This document shows, piece by piece, positions 1 through 5,943 of a stretch of DNA of 8,807 bases. Within the stretch, counting starts at the first letter, position 1; each line of letters opens with the position of its first letter. The translations under genes were made by a program, and so were the position numbers. The stretch comes from an uncultured Pseudomonadota bacterium (GTDB lineage: Bacteria > Pseudomonadota > Alphaproteobacteria > Rs-D84), in the NCBI GenBank assembly GCA_945483255.1, contig CALYRP010000035.1, positions 1-8,807 on the forward strand. The letters are read 5' to 3'. The notes under the pieces were generated by a model. It made no database searches and was not told the DNA's origin. It worked only from the letters and a program-made list of their open reading frames with translations.

Positions 1-41
1 AATTACAAAAACAATTATTGAATATACAAAATTATATATCA

Positions 42-69
42 AAAAAAACCGGTAAATACCGGTTTTTTT
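42..69 (-). terminator. Intrinsic terminator of the accBC transcript
   Basis: An inverted repeat of 11 bases (seven A then CCGG, pairing with CCGG then seven T) surrounds a 6-base loop at 53-58. Read on the minus strand it is a GC-core hairpin followed by a run of eight T. The accC stop codon (68-70) sits at the base of the stem, so termination is immediate. The A/T flanks are symmetrical, so it could also stop a plus-strand transcript. Confidence 0.85.
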
Positions 70-1432
70 ATTCTGCATTTTCTTTCTTTTCAGATTCTAA
101 AAAATGTTCCAACCAATGATTATCTGTCTTTAATTGACGAACATCAGAATTTTCCAATAATTTCTTTTGTAATGGAATTGTTGTTTTGATTCCTTCGATA
201 ACAAATTCATCCAGCGCACGCGTTGCACGCATTATACATGCCGGTCTTGATTGTGCATGAATTATCAATTTTGCAATCATTGAATCGTATGTTGGCGAAA
301 TTGTATATCCAGTATATGCCGCAGAATCTACACGAACCCCCAAACCACCAGATGGCGCATATAATGTTATTTTACCTGGATTTGGAATAAAAGTTTCTGG
401 ATCTTCAGCATTTATACGAAATTCTATCGCGTGTCCATGCGGATTTAAATTCGATTGTGTATAACCCAACTTTTCACCAGCAGCAATACGAATTTGTTCA
501 CGCACCAAATCAATACCATAAACCATTTCGGTTACGGGATGTTCCACCTGCAAACGTGTATTCATTTCCAAGAAATAAAATTTGCCATCTTCGAACATAA
601 ATTCAAAAGTCCCGGCATTTGTATATTTCATTTTCTTGGCCGCAGTTTTACAAATTTCAATCATATCATCGCGTTGTTTTTGTGTTAACACAGCCGCCGG
701 ACATTCTTCCATAACCTTTTGATTTTTGCGTTGCAGCGAACAATCGCGTTCACCAAAAATCACAACATTACCATATTTATCACCCAAAACTTGAAATTCA
801 ATATGACGTGGATGCAATAATAATTTTTCCATATAAAGCGTATCATCACCAAATGCAGATTTAGATTCAGCCTTTACAATTGGAAACGCTTCGCGCAATT
901 CATTTGCATTGTTTATTGCACGCATACCACGACCGCCACCACCAGACGCGGCCTTGATCATAACAGGGTATCCGATTTTATCAGCCCAAACAAGCGCATC
1001 TTCGATATCACGCAATGCACCATCACTTCCTGGAACAACAGGCAAACCACATTTTATTGCAGTCTGTTTTGCATTGACTTTGTCCCCCATTTTACGAATC
1101 ATATCACTGTTAGGTCCAATCCAGATAAGGCCATGTTGTTCAACTTTGTCAACAAAATCCGCACGTTCTGACAAAAATCCATATCCTGGATGAATCGCAT
1201 CTGCATTCGTTAACAATGCCGCCGTCAATATCGCAGATTCATTTAAATAAGATTCAGAAGATTGTGCGGGACCAATACATACAGATTCGTCGGCCAATTT
1301 AACATGCATTGCATCCCTGTCAGCCGTTGAATAAACTGCGACAGTCCGTATACCCATATCACGACATGCACGAATAACACGTAATGCAATTTCCCCACGA
1401 TTGGCAATTAATACTTTTTTAATTTGTGGCAT
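68..1432 (-). CDS. accC: Acetyl-CoA carboxylase, biotin carboxylase subunit
   Basis: The gene encodes 454 residues, close to the usual 445-450. AccC uses ATP and bicarbonate to carboxylate biotin on AccB, the first half-reaction of acetyl-CoA carboxylase in fatty-acid synthesis, in the cytoplasm. The N-terminal domain opens with KKVLIANRGEIA. The ATP-grasp glycine loop GGGGRGM is at 164-170 with its lysine at K160. The active-site stretch EMNTRLQVEHPVTE is at 289-302, with R293, Q295 and E297, and R339 lies in FRINAEDP. All catalytic positions match the E. coli enzyme with an offset of one. The ATG at 1430-1432 is chosen because the protein then begins MPQIKKVLIANRGE as in homologues and a GGA stands just upstream. 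An in-frame TTG at 1450 would overlap accB and add six unlikely residues. It lies 10 bases after accB and is cotranscribed with it. Confidence 0.97.
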   Translation of the reverse strand: MPQIKKVLIANRGEIALRVIRACRDMGIRTVAVYSTADRDAMHVKLADESVCIGPAQSSESYLNESAILTAALLTNADAIHPGYGFLSERADFVDKVEQHGLIWIGPNSDMIRKMGDKVNAKQTAIKCGLPVVPGSDGALRDIEDALVWADKIGYPVMIKAASGGGGRGMRAINNANELREAFPIVKAESKSAFGDDTLYMEKLLLHPRHIEFQVLGDKYGNVVIFGERDCSLQRKNQKVMEECPAAVLTQKQRDDMIEICKTAAKKMKYTNAGTFEFMFEDGKFYFLEMNTRLQVEHPVTEMVYGIDLVREQIRIAAGEKLGYTQSNLNPHGHAIEFRINAEDPETFIPNPGKITLYAPSGGLGVRVDSAAYTGYTISPTYDSMIAKLIIHAQSRPACIMRATRALDEFVIEGIKTTIPLQKKLLENSDVRQLKTDNHWLEHFLESEKKENAE

Positions 1433-1442
1433 AATACATCCA

Positions 1443-1877
1443 TTATTCAATTACAATAATTGGCGTATCAAATTCAACAGCCGCACCATCTGCAACCAAA
1501 ATTTGTTTGACCACACCATCAATATCAGACTTGATTGGATTAAAAGTTTTCATTGCTTCAACCAATGCAACGGTATCACCCGCTTTGACTTCGCTGCCAA
1601 TTTTTACAAAAGGTTTTGCACCTGGTTCTGGGGCAAGATATGCAACACCAACCATTGGTGATTTTAATACATGACCAGAAATTTTTTCATCTGCATTTAC
1701 TTTGCAATTTGATTGAACAAAACCCACAGGTGCCGCAGCGACAGCTTGTTGTTTAGACAAATGAATATGTTTACGATATAAACCCAAAAACAGTTGACGT
1801 TCTAAATCTAATTCTGTTATGCCCATTTCATCCATTAATTTGGACATATTTTCAACTGTTGATCTAAAAGATGACAT
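1443..1877 (-). CDS. accB: Acetyl-CoA carboxylase biotin carboxyl carrier protein
   Basis: The gene encodes 144 residues, slightly shorter than the usual 150-160. AccB carries the biotin that AccC charges and the carboxyltransferase AccAD discharges to make malonyl-CoA. The N-terminal 45 residues are an oligomerisation and helix region (FRSTVENMSKLMDEMGITEL). A short Ala/Val/Gln linker follows. The biotinyl/lipoyl domain spans about 67-144 (HVLKSPMVGVAY, then VEAMKTFN with biotinyl lysine K110, then DGVVKQILVADGAAVEFDTPI). The AMKT variant is usual in Alphaproteobacteria. The ATG at 1877 has a good Shine-Dalgarno, AAGGAT, at 1886-1891, eight bases upstream. It is first in an accB-accC operon with its own promoter. 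Confidence 0.96.
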   Translation of the reverse strand: MSSFRSTVENMSKLMDEMGITELDLERQLFLGLYRKHIHLSKQQAVAAAPVGFVQSNCKVNADEKISGHVLKSPMVGVAYLAPEPGAKPFVKIGSEVKAGDTVALVEAMKTFNPIKSDIDGVVKQILVADGAAVEFDTPIIVIE

Positions 1878-1912
1878 AATAATAAATCCTTTTTATTTAC
1901 ATATATTATATG

Positions 1913-1940
1913 ATTTTACCACAATGAATTTTTAAGTCAA
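1913..1940 (-). promoter_or_regulatory. Sigma-70 promoter of accBC
   Basis: On the minus strand TTGACT (1935-1940) and TAAAAT (1913-1918) are 16 bases apart, each one mismatch from consensus. TG stands one base before the -10 box (extended -10). The -35 box overlaps the yidD stop codon, so accBC can be expressed independently of rnpA-yidD. A perfect TATAAT further downstream at 1905-1910 has no matching -35. Predicted start is near 1906, giving a leader of about 30 bases. Confidence 0.7.
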
Positions 1941-2167
1941 GGTACAGGATCATATCCGCATCCACCCCCAGGTCGACAACGCGATATACGTTTTATTCCC
2001 AACCAAATCCCACGAATTAAACCATATTTTTCAATAGCTTGTTTTGTATATTCACTGCACGTTGGAATAAATCTGCATGCTACACGTCCGCCAATAAATG
2101 GCGATATACAAACTTGATAAAATCTGACAAAACCACAACCCAGCTTTGTTAAAAAATCATTTTTCAT
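1937..2167 (-). CDS. yidD: Membrane protein insertion efficiency factor YidD
   Basis: The gene encodes 76 residues, the normal size for the family. YidD is a small membrane-associated protein that helps YidC-dependent insertion of inner-membrane proteins. The signature CRFIPTCSEY is at 31-40 and the C-terminal block RCRPGGGCGYDPVP at 63-76 is complete, including the conserved cysteines. An N-terminal amphipathic segment (FVRFYQVCISPFIG) fits membrane contact. Its ATG overlaps the rnpA stop as ATGA, so translation is probably coupled. The classic order rpmH-rnpA-yidD-yidC is only partly kept: accB follows instead of yidC. Confidence 0.96.
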   Translation of the reverse strand: MKNDFLTKLGCGFVRFYQVCISPFIGGRVACRFIPTCSEYTKQAIEKYGLIRGIWLGIKRISRCRPGGGCGYDPVP

Positions 2168-2490
2168 TTGGAAAGTTTTTTTAATAAATGCGCCATTTTA
2201 CTGCGGCCAATATCGCGTTCACAGCTAAAAATACCACTGCGTGCAATAAAAATATAGTCTTTGGTCGGCAACATTAAATTTTCATTAAACGCGACCCAAT
2301 CGCGCAATAAACGCTTTGCACGATTTCTTTGTGTTGCAAGTTTAAAAACACGTTTTGATGCAATAACACCGTATCTTGCATCTTTTTTAACCGCATCTTT
2401 CATTTTGATTACAAAGAAAAAATTTGCAACCGATGGATCATCGGGCGTTGTTAAAAAATCTTTGTGATTACGTATTGTTTTTCTTTTCAT
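2164..2490 (-). CDS. rnpA: Ribonuclease P protein component
   Basis: The gene encodes 108 residues. RnpA binds the catalytic RNase P RNA and aids 5' processing of precursor tRNAs. The N-terminus MKRKTIRNHKDF is typical, and the family signature appears as ASKRVFKLATQRNRAKRLLRD, with the RNR motif at 55-57. The protein is strongly basic. The ATG at 2488-2490 is preferred: the frame stays open upstream to a TTG at 2538, but that would add 16 hydrophobic residues not found in the family. There is no clear Shine-Dalgarno before this ATG, and a TATAAT box lies only ten bases upstream, so the message may be nearly leaderless. rpmH, the normal upstream neighbour, is absent; mreB is divergent instead. 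Confidence 0.93.
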   Translation of the reverse strand: MKRKTIRNHKDFLTTPDDPSVANFFFVIKMKDAVKKDARYGVIASKRVFKLATQRNRAKRLLRDWVAFNENLMLPTKDYIFIARSGIFSCERDIGRSKMAHLLKKLSK

Positions 2491-2499
2491 AATGCCCGG

Positions 2500-2528
2500 A
2501 TTATACCAGAATAAATGCAAAAGCAAAC
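2500..2528 (-). promoter_or_regulatory. Extended -10 promoter candidate for rnpA-yidD
   Basis: On the minus strand TATAAT (2500-2505) is preceded by TGG, giving a consensus extended -10 element. The -35 region (about 2522-2528, TTTGCT or GTTTGC) is weak, which is acceptable for an extended -10 promoter. The expected start, near 2493, lies only a few bases before the rnpA ATG. Confidence 0.55.
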
Positions 2529-2554
2529 AAAAAAGCAAAAATTACGATACAGGC

Positions 2555-2603
2555 TTGATTTTTTTTAACCCTGTTTTATAATGCGAACAACCAAGCCAAG
2601 GGA
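2555..2603 (+). promoter_or_regulatory. Sigma-70 promoter and ribosome binding site of mreB
   Basis: TTGATT (2555-2560) and a perfect TATAAT (2577-2582) are separated by 16 bases. The Shine-Dalgarno AAGGGA is at 2598-2603, eight bases before the ATG at 2612. The promoter is divergent from the rnpA promoter about 70 bases away. Confidence 0.75.
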
Positions 2604-2611
2604 TTTAATAA

Positions 2612-3661
2612 ATGTACAATTGGTTATTAAAGTTTTTTTCTGCAGACATGGCAATTGATTTGGGCACCGCAAACACTTTGATTTATGTCAAAGGTCGCGG
2701 TATTGTTTTGAATGAACCTTCTGTTGTAGCGGTTCAAGAAAACAGATTACAAGGCCGCAAAGAAATTCTGGCTGTCGGTGCTGAAGCAAAACAAATGTTT
2801 GGTCGTACACCTGGAACAATCAGCGCGGTAAGACCTCTTCGTGATGGTGTTATCGCAGACTTTGAAGTCGCCGAAGAAATGATTAAATATTTTATTCGCA
2901 AAGTTCATCAAAGAAATCTTTTAACAGCACCTCTTATTATTATTTGCGTTCCATCGTGTGCAACACCTGTGGAAAGACGTGCTATTCAAGAAGCAGCTGA
3001 TGCCGCTGGTGCGCGTCGTGTGTATATTGTCGAAGAATCAACTGCGGCCGCTATTGGGGCAGGGCTTCCGGTTGATAAACCACTTGGATCTATGGTTTTA
3101 GACATTGGTGGTGGTACAACCGAAGTTGCAGTTATGTCTTTGGGCGGTATTGTTTATTCAAATGCTGTGCGTACGGCTGGCGATCAAATGGACGAAGACA
3201 TCATTGATTATGTCCGTAAAAACAAAAACTTGTTGATTGGTGAAAATACTGCTGAAGAAATTAAAAAGAAAATCGGCACAGCCATTATGCCAAAAGACAA
3301 GACAAACGAATTAACAATGAAAATCAAAGGACGCGATTTGATGAGTGGCACACCACGTGAAACCGTTATCACAGAATCACAAATCGCAACCGCTTTGTCA
3401 CAAACTGTATCTAAAATTATCAGCACTGTTCATCTTGCACTTGAATCAACACCGCCTGAATTATCCGCAGATATTGCAGATTTGGGTATTGCCATGACTG
3501 GTGGCGGTTCACTTTTACGCGGTCTTGATGTCGCTATCCGTGCCGCAACTGGATTACCTGCATTTTTGGTTGATAATCCAATGGCGTGTGTTGCTGTGGG
3601 CAGTGGTAAAATGCTATCTAATATTGATAAAAGTAAACATATTTTGCAAACTATGTATTAA
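2612..3661 (+). CDS. mreB: Rod-shape-determining actin-like protein MreB
   Basis: The gene encodes 349 residues, the usual length. MreB polymerises with ATP into membrane-bound antiparallel filaments that steer the elongation cell-wall synthesis complex. The N-terminal MYNWLLKFFS is a short amphipathic membrane anchor. Phosphate-1 motif DLGTANT is at 16-22, phosphate-2 DIGGGTTEVAV at 164-174 and the adenosine motif TGGGSLLRGL at 296-305. VPSCATPVERRA at about 113-124 is a conserved family block. Nothing is truncated. It is followed at once by a terminator and tRNA genes, so it is monocistronic here: mreC and mreD are not adjacent as they usually are. Confidence 0.98.
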   Translation: MYNWLLKFFSADMAIDLGTANTLIYVKGRGIVLNEPSVVAVQENRLQGRKEILAVGAEAKQMFGRTPGTISAVRPLRDGVIADFEVAEEMIKYFIRKVHQRNLLTAPLIIICVPSCATPVERRAIQEAADAAGARRVYIVEESTAAAIGAGLPVDKPLGSMVLDIGGGTTEVAVMSLGGIVYSNAVRTAGDQMDEDIIDYVRKNKNLLIGENTAEEIKKKIGTAIMPKDKTNELTMKIKGRDLMSGTPRETVITESQIATALSQTVSKIISTVHLALESTPPELSADIADLGIAMTGGGSLLRGLDVAIRAATGLPAFLVDNPMACVAVGSGKMLSNIDKSKHILQTMY

Positions 3662-3666
3662 AAATA

Positions 3667-3689
3667 CCGGCGCATGCCGGATTTTTTAT
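3667..3689 (+). terminator. Intrinsic terminator of mreB
   Basis: CCGGC, a GCAT loop and GCCGG (3667-3680) are followed by A and six T and further T-rich sequence. It begins five bases after the mreB stop codon. Confidence 0.85.
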
Positions 3690-3716
3690 TGCAAATAAGA
3701 ATTTAGGTGTTATAAT
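3689..3716 (+). promoter_or_regulatory. Promoter of the tRNA-Val pair
   Basis: TTGCAA (3689-3694) and a perfect TATAAT (3711-3716) are 16 bases apart. The -35 box overlaps the tail of the mreB terminator. The expected start, near 3723, is a few bases before the degenerate tRNA copy, so both tRNA copies are probably on one transcript. Confidence 0.6.
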
Positions 3717-3727
3717 CGTTGTGCTTT

Positions 3728-3802
3728 GGGTGGTTATCTCAGTTGGCGAGCCGCGTCACGTTGACATCGTAAAGGTCGTTGGTTCGAGTCCAATATCACT
3801 TG
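3728..3802 (+). pseudogene. Degenerate tRNA-Val(GAC) copy
   Basis: This stretch aligns along its whole length with the intact tRNA-Val 93 bases downstream, and keeps the anticodon GAC (3763-3765) and a perfect T arm (3778-3794). It has lost tRNA features: the D-arm partner is displaced by an extra base and substitutions, the anticodon stem has a C.A mismatch (3757/3771), the acceptor stem depends on three G.U pairs with end TCACTT, and there is no encoded CCA although its twin encodes one. I read it as a decaying duplicate. It could still be a divergent functional tRNA that receives CCA enzymatically. Confidence 0.7.
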
Positions 3803-3820
3803 AAGAACAAAACAAGTTTT

Positions 3821-3897
3821 GGGTGGTTAGCTCAGTTGGCTAGAGCGTCACGTTGACATCGTGGAGGTCGTTGGTTCGAGCCCAATACCACCCACCA
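3821..3897 (+). tRNA. tRNA-Val (anticodon GAC)
   Basis: The full cloverleaf can be drawn. The acceptor is GGGTGGT (3821-3827) with ACCACCC (3887-3893). The D stem is GCTC/GAGC (3830-3833, 3843-3846). The anticodon stem TCACG/CGTGG (3848-3852, 3860-3864) closes loop TTGACAT, with anticodon GAC at 3855-3857. The variable region is AGGTC. The T arm is GTTGG, TTCGAGC, CCAAT. The discriminator is A3894 and CCA is encoded at 3895-3897. It reads valine GUC and GUU codons. Its last 17 bases are the core of the repeat series that follows. Confidence 0.96.
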
Positions 3898-4070
3898 AAA
3901 TAAAAAAACGGGACTTTGTGTCCTGTTTTTTTGTTTTGATTCTTGGTTATACGGCAAAAAACAATAAACGAAGTTTTTTGGTTCGACAATGAGTTTGTGT
4001 TTGCAAATAAAATGCAGCAAACACATTACGAATGCGGCACAGCCACACATAAAATGTGTGTGCGAGCCAA
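3881..4070 (+). repeat. 190-bp tandem unit, copy 1, starting in the tRNA-Val 3' end
   Basis: This unit starts with the last 17 bases of tRNA-Val and is repeated base for base at 4071-4260. It contains a terminator (3902-3932), an inverted repeat GTGTTTGC/GCAAACAC with a 12-base loop (3997-4024), and a second hairpin CACACAT/ATGTGTG with an AAA loop (4044-4060). It also has a T-arm-like TTGGTTCGA at 3978-3986. The period of 190 is not a multiple of three, so open frames crossing it are not conserved coding sequence. It looks like a small element bounded by copies of a tRNA end. Confidence 0.9.
3902..3932 (+). terminator. Intrinsic terminator after tRNA-Val (repeat copy 1)
   Basis: Seven A then CGGGAC (3902-3914) pair with GTCCTG then seven T (3920-3932) around loop TTTGT, with one G.U pair. 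It begins five bases after the tRNA CCA. An identical copy is in the second repeat unit. Confidence 0.85.
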
Positions 4071-4260
4071 CCCAATACCACCCACCAAAATAAAAAAACG
4101 GGACTTTGTGTCCTGTTTTTTTGTTTTGATTCTTGGTTATACGGCAAAAAACAATAAACGAAGTTTTTTGGTTCGACAATGAGTTTGTGTTTGCAAATAA
4201 AATGCAGCAAACACATTACGAATGCGGCACAGCCACACATAAAATGTGTGTGCGAGCCAA
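4071..4260 (+). repeat. 190-bp tandem unit, copy 2
   Basis: Identical to 3881-4070 at every position I compared. It begins with the same 17-base tRNA-Val 3' end, here without the rest of a tRNA: the preceding bases are the end of copy 1 (TGCGAGCCAA). Perfect identity suggests recent duplication, or recurrent site-specific insertion. Confidence 0.9.
4092..4122 (+). terminator. Second copy of the tRNA-Val terminator
   Basis: This is an exact copy of the hairpin and T-run at 3902-3932, carried by the second 190-bp unit. It has no gene of its own to terminate. Confidence 0.7.
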
Positions 4261-4277
4261 CCCAATACCACCCACCA
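4261..4277 (+). repeat. Third copy of the tRNA-Val 3' end (attachment-like)
   Basis: CCCAATACCACCCACCA recurs exactly, and similarity to the 190-bp unit stops right at the CCA (GAAATTTT follows instead of AAAATAAA). The boundary of the repeat therefore coincides with the mature tRNA end, as expected for a recombination site at a tRNA 3' end. Confidence 0.75.
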
Positions 4278-4284
4278 GAAATTT

Positions 4285-4312
4285 TCCCCGGTTATCTGGG
4301 GATTTTTATTTT
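4285..4312 (+). terminator. Intrinsic terminator after the repeat array
   Basis: TCCCC (4285-4289) and GGGGA (4298-4302) flank an 8-base loop, followed by five T, A and four T. It stands eight bases after the third tRNA-end copy and may be the original tRNA-Val terminator, displaced by the inserted units. Read on the minus strand it lacks a clean T-run, so it serves the surface-protein genes poorly. Confidence 0.75.
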
Positions 4313-4343
4313 CGTAGTTTCGGTATGGTACGCACAACAATGA

Positions 4344-5150
4344 CTATTGATTTGGGCAAACAGAATCATCACATATCAAATACTCATAATCGTCTTCTAT
4401 ACCGTTTATGGTTTCGTGTATCTTTATGTGTAATCCTTTTGTTGCACCGGCAGATACTTTTGGAAAATCAGCCCCCGGTGTCATATCACGCAACACCGCA
4501 TTTGCTGAATATGTAACATCGTTATAACTTATATGTAATTGGTGCACTGTCGGATTGGCTTGTTGTTGGGGCATATATAAAACATCGTCGGCTATATGTA
4601 ATTTCCGTCCGCATTGTGATTGTTGCCACATACCAGCCGGTGCAAAAGGGTGTACAGATGGACATGGGGTTATACCCTGAGCAGTTGTTTCGTTGAATGT
4701 GTATGTTCCGCCGGCACAATAGTTATCATTCAGACATGTGCGACAGCCTTCTGTATCATTTACCCAATCTTCGCCGGCAGGTAAATAATATCCAGCAGGA
4801 CAAACATAAGTTATTGGTTCAAATACGGCAGAATAATTTTGTGTAAACGCAGAAGAACAACTACCAATCGCATCAGTCACCAAAACATCACCATATGATA
4901 AACCCTGCGTATGATTCGCATCAAAAGAAAATGTTCCGCCATTACAAGTATGTGTATTTGGGCATGCTTGACATGATATTGCCCCCGCCGGTAAATATGT
5001 TCCAGACGAACATGTATAACTAATCGGCTCAAATTCAGCATTGAAATAATACGCATCACCACAACCACCGACAATATCATTTGTATATAAATCATCAGCT
5101 AACACAAAAGTTGGTATCACAGCGATAAAAATTATCGGTATAAAATTCAT
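4344..5150 (-). CDS. Exported Cys-rich protein with two tandem modules
   Basis: I do not recognise a named family. From the ATG at 5150 it is 268 residues. Residues 1-18 are a signal peptide (hydrophobic FIPIIFIAVIPTFVLA) with likely cleavage after A18. Two modules of 68 residues follow, 25-92 and 93-160. They share the patterns FEPIxYxC, GxYLPAG, CxxC, and C(N/A)GGT(F/Y)xF, with cysteines at 30, 47, 60, 63, 69 and 98, 117, 136, 139, 145. The remainder (161-268) starts with a C-P...C-G-R-K-L-H-I segment, is beta-like, and ends in a Cys pair. The even, paired cysteines suggest a disulfide-bonded periplasmic or surface protein. The ATG follows the stop of the upstream gene by one base (TAATATG), so translation is coupled. 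A GTG at 5159 is an alternative start. Confidence 0.8.
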   Translation of the reverse strand: MNFIPIIFIAVIPTFVLADDLYTNDIVGGCGDAYYFNAEFEPISYTCSSGTYLPAGAISCQACPNTHTCNGGTFSFDANHTQGLSYGDVLVTDAIGSCSSAFTQNYSAVFEPITYVCPAGYYLPAGEDWVNDTEGCRTCLNDNYCAGGTYTFNETTAQGITPCPSVHPFAPAGMWQQSQCGRKLHIADDVLYMPQQQANPTVHQLHISYNDVTYSANAVLRDMTPGADFPKVSAGATKGLHIKIHETINGIEDDYEYLICDDSVCPNQ

Positions 5151-5151
5151 A

Positions 5152-5859
5152 TTATTCACTGATTATTTGTTCTGATGGTTGCCAACCATTTTTACCGTAT
5201 ATTTCCCAATTCTCACGATATATAAATTTCCAACTTCCTTGATACTTATAATCTACCGTATATACAACAAAGGAACAATTTGTATCGCCTCTACTTCCAC
5301 CACCTATCCATCCGCCGTTATCTAGTGGAGTTCCTCCAATTGTTTTTGTTATATATTTATCTAATCCCGCATAAATATCAAACCGACCTGTTTCTTCACC
5401 CCATGTCCTGACAAGTATTTGACCTTTCTTACCGTATTGGCCAGCGATTCTACCACGCGGGATATCAAAATATTTTTCACCTTCTATATCTAAATAAAAT
5501 GTATGTGTGGAGCCATTATATCTGATCAATATTGGTGCAGAATATAAACTCGCATCTCTTACAATTATATAATCATTTTCTAACGGTGTTCTGTTATCAT
5601 TAGTGTCTGCTGAATATTGATTGGTATTGCTTGGGACAGATGACCAATTATCAAATGTGCCCCTATTATAATTCTTTTGCCAACCACGAAAGATATATCC
5701 GCGTTTTGTTGGTGTTGTTGGCAAAGCGACATCACCAACAATTTCACATGTTGTAGTATCGTATATTGAACTATCCACACCCCAGTTTATTGTTATTTGA
5801 TCTGCGATTGCGACAGTGCATATAGATAATGCAGATATGATGAATAATAATCGTTTCAT
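5152..5859 (-). CDS. Exported protein with one InlB-type repeat
   Basis: The gene encodes 235 residues. A signal peptide occupies 1-19 (MKRLLFIISALSICTVAIA, then DQ). Residues about 22-62 resemble one Listeria-Bacteroides/InlB B-repeat (Flg_new-like): a beta strand, TTCEIVGDVALPTTPTKRGY, then IFRGWQ. The next 170 residues are unrecognised, rich in Y, G, T and N and predicted by eye to be beta-rich, with one Cys in the mature tail (TNCSF). This composition fits a secreted or surface protein. Start ATG 5859 has a strong GGGGGAG just upstream, though with short spacing. It is the first gene of a two-gene unit with the Cys-rich protein. The function is unknown; adhesion is only a guess from the repeat type. 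Confidence 0.8.
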   Translation of the reverse strand: MKRLLFIISALSICTVAIADQITINWGVDSSIYDTTTCEIVGDVALPTTPTKRGYIFRGWQKNYNRGTFDNWSSVPSNTNQYSADTNDNRTPLENDYIIVRDASLYSAPILIRYNGSTHTFYLDIEGEKYFDIPRGRIAGQYGKKGQILVRTWGEETGRFDIYAGLDKYITKTIGGTPLDNGGWIGGGSRGDTNCSFVVYTVDYKYQGSWKFIYRENWEIYGKNGWQPSEQIISE

Positions 5860-5886
5860 ATTCTCCCCCGTTCCGCTTTCGCCAAA

Positions 5887-5914
5887 TAGCTACAGCGAGA
5901 TTTCAGTTAGTAAA
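5887..5914 (-). promoter_or_regulatory. Weak promoter candidate for the exported-protein pair
   Basis: On the minus strand TTTACT (5909-5914) and TAGCTA (5887-5892) are 16 bases apart, just beyond the RNA terminator. The -10 is poor. The genes could instead depend on read-through of the upstream terminator at 5911-5943. Confidence 0.25.
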
Positions 5915-5943
5915 AATAAAACCGCCAAGGGAATATTGGCGGT
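5911..5943 (-). terminator. Intrinsic terminator of the candidate ncRNA
   Basis: Read on the minus strand, ACCGCCAA (5943-5936), a 7-base loop and TTGGCGGT (5928-5921) form a perfect 8-bp stem, followed by TTTATTTTTA. It ends about 50 bases before the ATG of the exported-protein gene, so it could also work as an attenuator. Confidence 0.88.

Noticed and set aside
455..1193. Plus-strand open frames opposite accC
   Set aside because: They are antisense shadows of a fully conserved accC with no initiation signals.
1433..1450. Extended accC start at TTG 1450
   Set aside because: It would overlap accB and add six residues before the conserved MPQIKKVLIANRGE start; the ATG at 1432 fits homologues.
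2491..2538. Extended rnpA start at TTG 2538
   Set aside because: It adds a hydrophobic 16-residue stretch alien to RnpA and would run through the promoter.
3881..4277. CRISPR-like array from the regular 17-base repeats
   Set aside because: The spacers are 173 bases and identical, the repeat is the tRNA 3' end, and no cas gene is present.
3832..4516. Several open frames of 67-127 codons on both strands across the tRNA and 190-bp repeats
   Set aside because: They arise because the repeated DNA is poor in stops. The 190-base period shifts frame between copies, and the frames cross a tRNA gene and terminators.
4522..5095. Minus-strand frames of 65 and 72 codons inside the Cys-rich gene
   Set aside because: They are alternative-frame shadows of a gene with a signal peptide and clear modular repeats.
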